A stretch of DNA of 23,422 bases. Source: an uncultured Burkholderiaceae bacterium. Its GTDB lineage: Bacteria; Pseudomonadota; Gammaproteobacteria; Burkholderiales; Burkholderiaceae_C. The notes under the pieces were generated by a model that saw only the letters and a list, made by a program, of their open reading frames with translations, made no database searches and was not told where the DNA came from. The DNA lies in NCBI GenBank assembly GCA_938022295.1, contig CALIDR010000219.1:1-23422 (forward strand), in the 5' to 3' direction. The number at the start of each line of letters is the position of its first letter. Positions within the stretch are counted from its first letter, which is position 1. The position numbers and the translations under genes are program-made. Below are positions 21,777 to 23,422 of the stretch, piece after piece.

Positions 21777-21930
21777 AGGGTGCAGAACACCCCGGACTCC
21801 ACCTCGAGCCGAAGACGGCTTCCGATGAAGGCTTGCCAGCGCGAACGCCAGCATTGAGCGAGTCAAGTGTGCCACCGGCGCCGGGCCCTGGGAAGGGGTC
21901 TGCGCCGGTGGCAGCACGCGCGGCGCATGC

Positions 21931-22092
21931 TCACTTGGCCGCTGGCGGCGCATCGAAGATCGGCCCCCCGTCGAGGCGCCGGAATTCGAGGACGCACCGA
22001 CCAGCGCGCAGGGCGCCGTTGCGCCGGTCGATGCGGGCGATGGGTCGCCAAGGGGCCGCCAAACTCCGACCCCACAGCGCAGCGCGCTGCAT
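21931..22092 (-). CDS. Hypothetical small protein (53 aa), divergent from the PAPS-reductase-like gene
   Basis: The frame starts MQRAALWGRSLAAPWRPIAR and ends VLEFRRLDGGPIFDAPPAAK. The composition of the second half (GRCVLEFRRLDGGPIFD) is protein-like and better than the other frames across this stretch. The first half is Arg/Ala/Trp-rich, so it could still be chance. No clear ribosome binding site precedes the ATG at 22092, and the frame stays open upstream to about 22155 without another common start codon. The function is unknown. Confidence 0.35.
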   Translation of the reverse strand: MQRAALWGRSLAAPWRPIARIDRRNGALRAGRCVLEFRRLDGGPIFDAPPAAK

Positions 22093-22114
22093 CCGCCCGC
22101 GGACGAGCGCCGGG

Positions 22115-22142
22115 TTGAAGACCAGTCCGCCCCCCGTAGCCT
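22115..22142 (+). promoter_or_regulatory. Promoter of the PAPS-reductase-like operon (predicted leaderless)
   Basis: TTGAAG at 22115-22120, 16 bases, TAGCCT at 22137-22142, then 6 bases to the GTG at 22149. Both the boxes and the distance to the start codon match the helicase promoter at 4373-4400. No ribosome binding site is present. Confidence 0.55.
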
Positions 22143-22148
22143 GGCCTG

Positions 22149-23189
22149 GTGGACATCATCAGGATCCATCGACCGGGCGACATCGCCGACACACCCGCGC
22201 AGGCGGACCTGTTCGGGCTGGCCGAGGCTGCGCGGCGCTTCGAGATCGAGGTGCCGCTGCCGATCGAGACGGCGCTCGACGCCGCCGCGCCGGTGTTCGT
22301 CGGCGTGAGCGGTGGGCGCGACTCGCAGGCCCTGGCGTTCCGGGTGTGTGCGCACCTGGACGACGTCGGCCACCGCGGCGCGCGGTTGCTCATCCATGCC
22401 GACCTCGGCCGCGTGGAGTGGCGCGACAGCCTGCCGGTGTTCGAGCGGCTGGCGCGGCTCCTGGACGTCGAGCTCGTCGTCGTGCGGCGGCAGGCCGGCG
22501 ACATGATGGACCGCTGGCTGTCGCGGTGGGCGTCCAACGTGCGCCGCTACGCCGGGCTCGAGTGGGTGAAGCTGATCCTGCCCTGGAGCACGGCGGCGCA
22601 GCGCTTCTGCACGGCAGAACTGAAAAGCCAGGTCATCGCGCGCGAGATCTGCCGGCGCTTTCCGCAGGGTGCGGTCGTCTCGGCGGTGGGCATCCGGCGC
22701 GAGGAGAGCGCCAGGCGCGCGCGCATGCCGGCGTGCAAGCCTGACGAGCGCACGACGCGCCGCAGCGGCGCGGGACACACATGGAACCCGATCCTGGGCT
22801 GGCGGCGAGGCGACGTCAACGACTACGTCCGCTCGCGCGGCGACCAGCTGCACGAGGCGTACCGGGTCTTCGGCAGCACGCGGGTGTCGTGCGCGTTCTG
22901 CGTGCTGGGCTCCGAGCACGACCTGCGCACGTCGAGCAACTGCGCCGACAACCACGCCATCTACCGCGAGATGGTCGAGCTCGAGGCGGTCTCGACCTTC
23001 AGCATCCAGAGCCGCCGCTGGCTCGGCGACGTGGCGCCGGACCTGCTCGACGCGAGCCTGCGCGCACGGCTGCAGGAAGCCAAGGAGCGCGCACGGCTGC
23101 GCGAGGCGGCCGAGGCGAGGCTGCCCGGGCACGTGCTCTTCACGAAGGGCTGGCCCACCGTGAGCCGACGACCCAGGAGGCCGAGCTGA
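22149..23189 (+). CDS. PAPS reductase/CysH-like PP-loop protein of mobile elements
   Basis: The 346-residue protein has the PP-loop ATP-pyrophosphatase motif GVSGGRDSQALAF at about residues 52-64, then LLIHADLGRVEW, typical of PAPS reductase family members. RFCTAELKSQVI (about 153-164) and VSCAFCVLGSEHDL (about 246-259) supply a Cys and a CxxC that could be redox or Fe-S ligands, as in CysH/DndC-type enzymes. True sulfate-assimilation CysH proteins are shorter and end in a different ECGLH motif, so this is an element-specific relative. A role in DNA or RNA modification is possible but not shown. The GTG at 22149 lies 6 bases after the promoter, so the message is probably leaderless. The next small gene overlaps its stop. 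Confidence 0.85.
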   Translation: MDIIRIHRPGDIADTPAQADLFGLAEAARRFEIEVPLPIETALDAAAPVFVGVSGGRDSQALAFRVCAHLDDVGHRGARLLIHADLGRVEWRDSLPVFERLARLLDVELVVVRRQAGDMMDRWLSRWASNVRRYAGLEWVKLILPWSTAAQRFCTAELKSQVIAREICRRFPQGAVVSAVGIRREESARRARMPACKPDERTTRRSGAGHTWNPILGWRRGDVNDYVRSRGDQLHEAYRVFGSTRVSCAFCVLGSEHDLRTSSNCADNHAIYREMVELEAVSTFSIQSRRWLGDVAPDLLDASLRARLQEAKERARLREAAEARLPGHVLFTKGWPTVSRRPRRPS

Positions 23190-23353
23190 TCGCCGGCGTG
23201 CGGCGCGACGTGGCGGCCGCCGTGGGCTTGACGGTCCAGTTCACGGATCGCGACGGCGTGCTCAGGCGCTACGCGGAACTGATCGCGGCAGCGGCCGGCA
23301 AGGCCGAAGCGCCGGCGCTGCTGGCGCAAGACGATGAAGGAATCGAGACATGA
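23186..23353 (+). CDS. Hypothetical small protein (55 aa) coupled to the PAPS-reductase-like gene
   Basis: The frame IAGVRRDVAAAVGLTVQFTDRDGVLRRYAELIAAAAGKAEAPALLAQDDEGIET reads as a short alpha/beta protein. An AGGAGG at 23175-23180 sits 5 bases upstream of a CTG (23186) that overlaps the preceding TGA, in the manner of the ATGA and GTGA overlaps elsewhere in this window. If CTG is not used, GTG at 23198 is the next candidate. It ends in ATGA with the next gene. Family unknown. Confidence 0.6.
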   Translation: MIAGVRRDVAAAVGLTVQFTDRDGVLRRYAELIAAAAGKAEAPALLAQDDEGIET

Positions 23354-23422
23354 ACACGACGACCCTGGGCCGCCGAGCGGGCGGCGCCGATTTGCTGGTG
23401 GACATCGCGTCGATCTCGTCGC
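23350..23422 (+). CDS. Start of an unidentified gene, truncated by the window end
   Basis: The ATG at 23350 overlaps the previous stop (ATGA) and has GAAGGA about 9 bases upstream. Twenty-four codons are visible (MNTTTLGRRAGGADLLVDIA), too few to name a family. The overlap makes it the third gene of the PAPS-reductase-like operon. Confidence 0.6.
   Translation, partial: MNTTTLGRRAGGADLLVDIASISS

Noticed and set aside
21405..23132. A minus-strand open frame of 575 codons opposite the PAPS-reductase-like gene
   Set aside because: Low-complexity composition and direct overlap with a gene that has clear motifs and a promoter.
1..23422. CRISPR array, rRNA, tRNA or insertion-sequence transposase
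   Set aside because: I looked for regularly spaced repeats, tRNA-like cloverleaf signals and DDE or HUH transposase motifs and saw none. The 72-base repeat occurs only twice, 5.1 kb apart.

Overview
The window is a GC-rich stretch, most likely from a betaproteobacterium of the Burkholderiales (inferred from composition, codon use and the family types; no marker gene is present). About 3.7 kb of ordinary chromosome meets a long accessory region that looks like part of an integrative or conjugative element. The element's left edge probably lies between 3712 and 4372, and its right edge is outside the window.

1-3711 (+ strand): the 3' end of an arylsulfatase, an outer-membrane beta-barrel protein, and a large octaheme cytochrome c/HEAT/TPR protein that is split by an in-frame TAG. 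3712-4372 holds no convincing gene.

4373-14471 (+ strand backbone): a DNA-processing set made of a DinG/XPD-type helicase, a phage Gp3-like (recombination directionality factor family) zinc protein, an SbcD/Mre11-like nuclease and an SbcC/Rad50-like ATPase. A PAPS-reductase/CysH-like PP-loop protein at 22149 seems to belong to the same set because its promoter matches that of the helicase. Toxin-antitoxin modules are interspersed: MntA-HepT (8204-8835), a ribbon-helix-helix/ParE-RelE pair inserted in reverse between the SbcD and SbcC genes (10700-11286), and AbrB-VapC (16897-17531).

14182-21489: mainly small element genes. Minus-strand cargo includes a RadC-like JAMM protein, several uncharacterised proteins and two paralogous coiled-coil membrane proteins. 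Most of these genes are preceded by a GC-rich hairpin just upstream of the ribosome binding site. A plus-strand operon (17702-18902) has start/stop codons that overlap or nearly touch. Several small genes appear frameshifted.

The most interesting pattern is regulatory. Seven plus-strand genes or operons are preceded by the same two-box layout, TTGA-type box, 16 bases, then (T/G)AG-type box. In three of them (helicase, MntA, PAPS-reductase-like) the start codon sits only 6-7 bases after the second box, which predicts leaderless mRNAs. Two 72-base repeats at 16605 and 21705 carry a related layout on the minus strand and a GNRA-tetraloop hairpin, each ahead of a minus-strand gene block. All family assignments are from sequence reading and memory of families; no database search was run.
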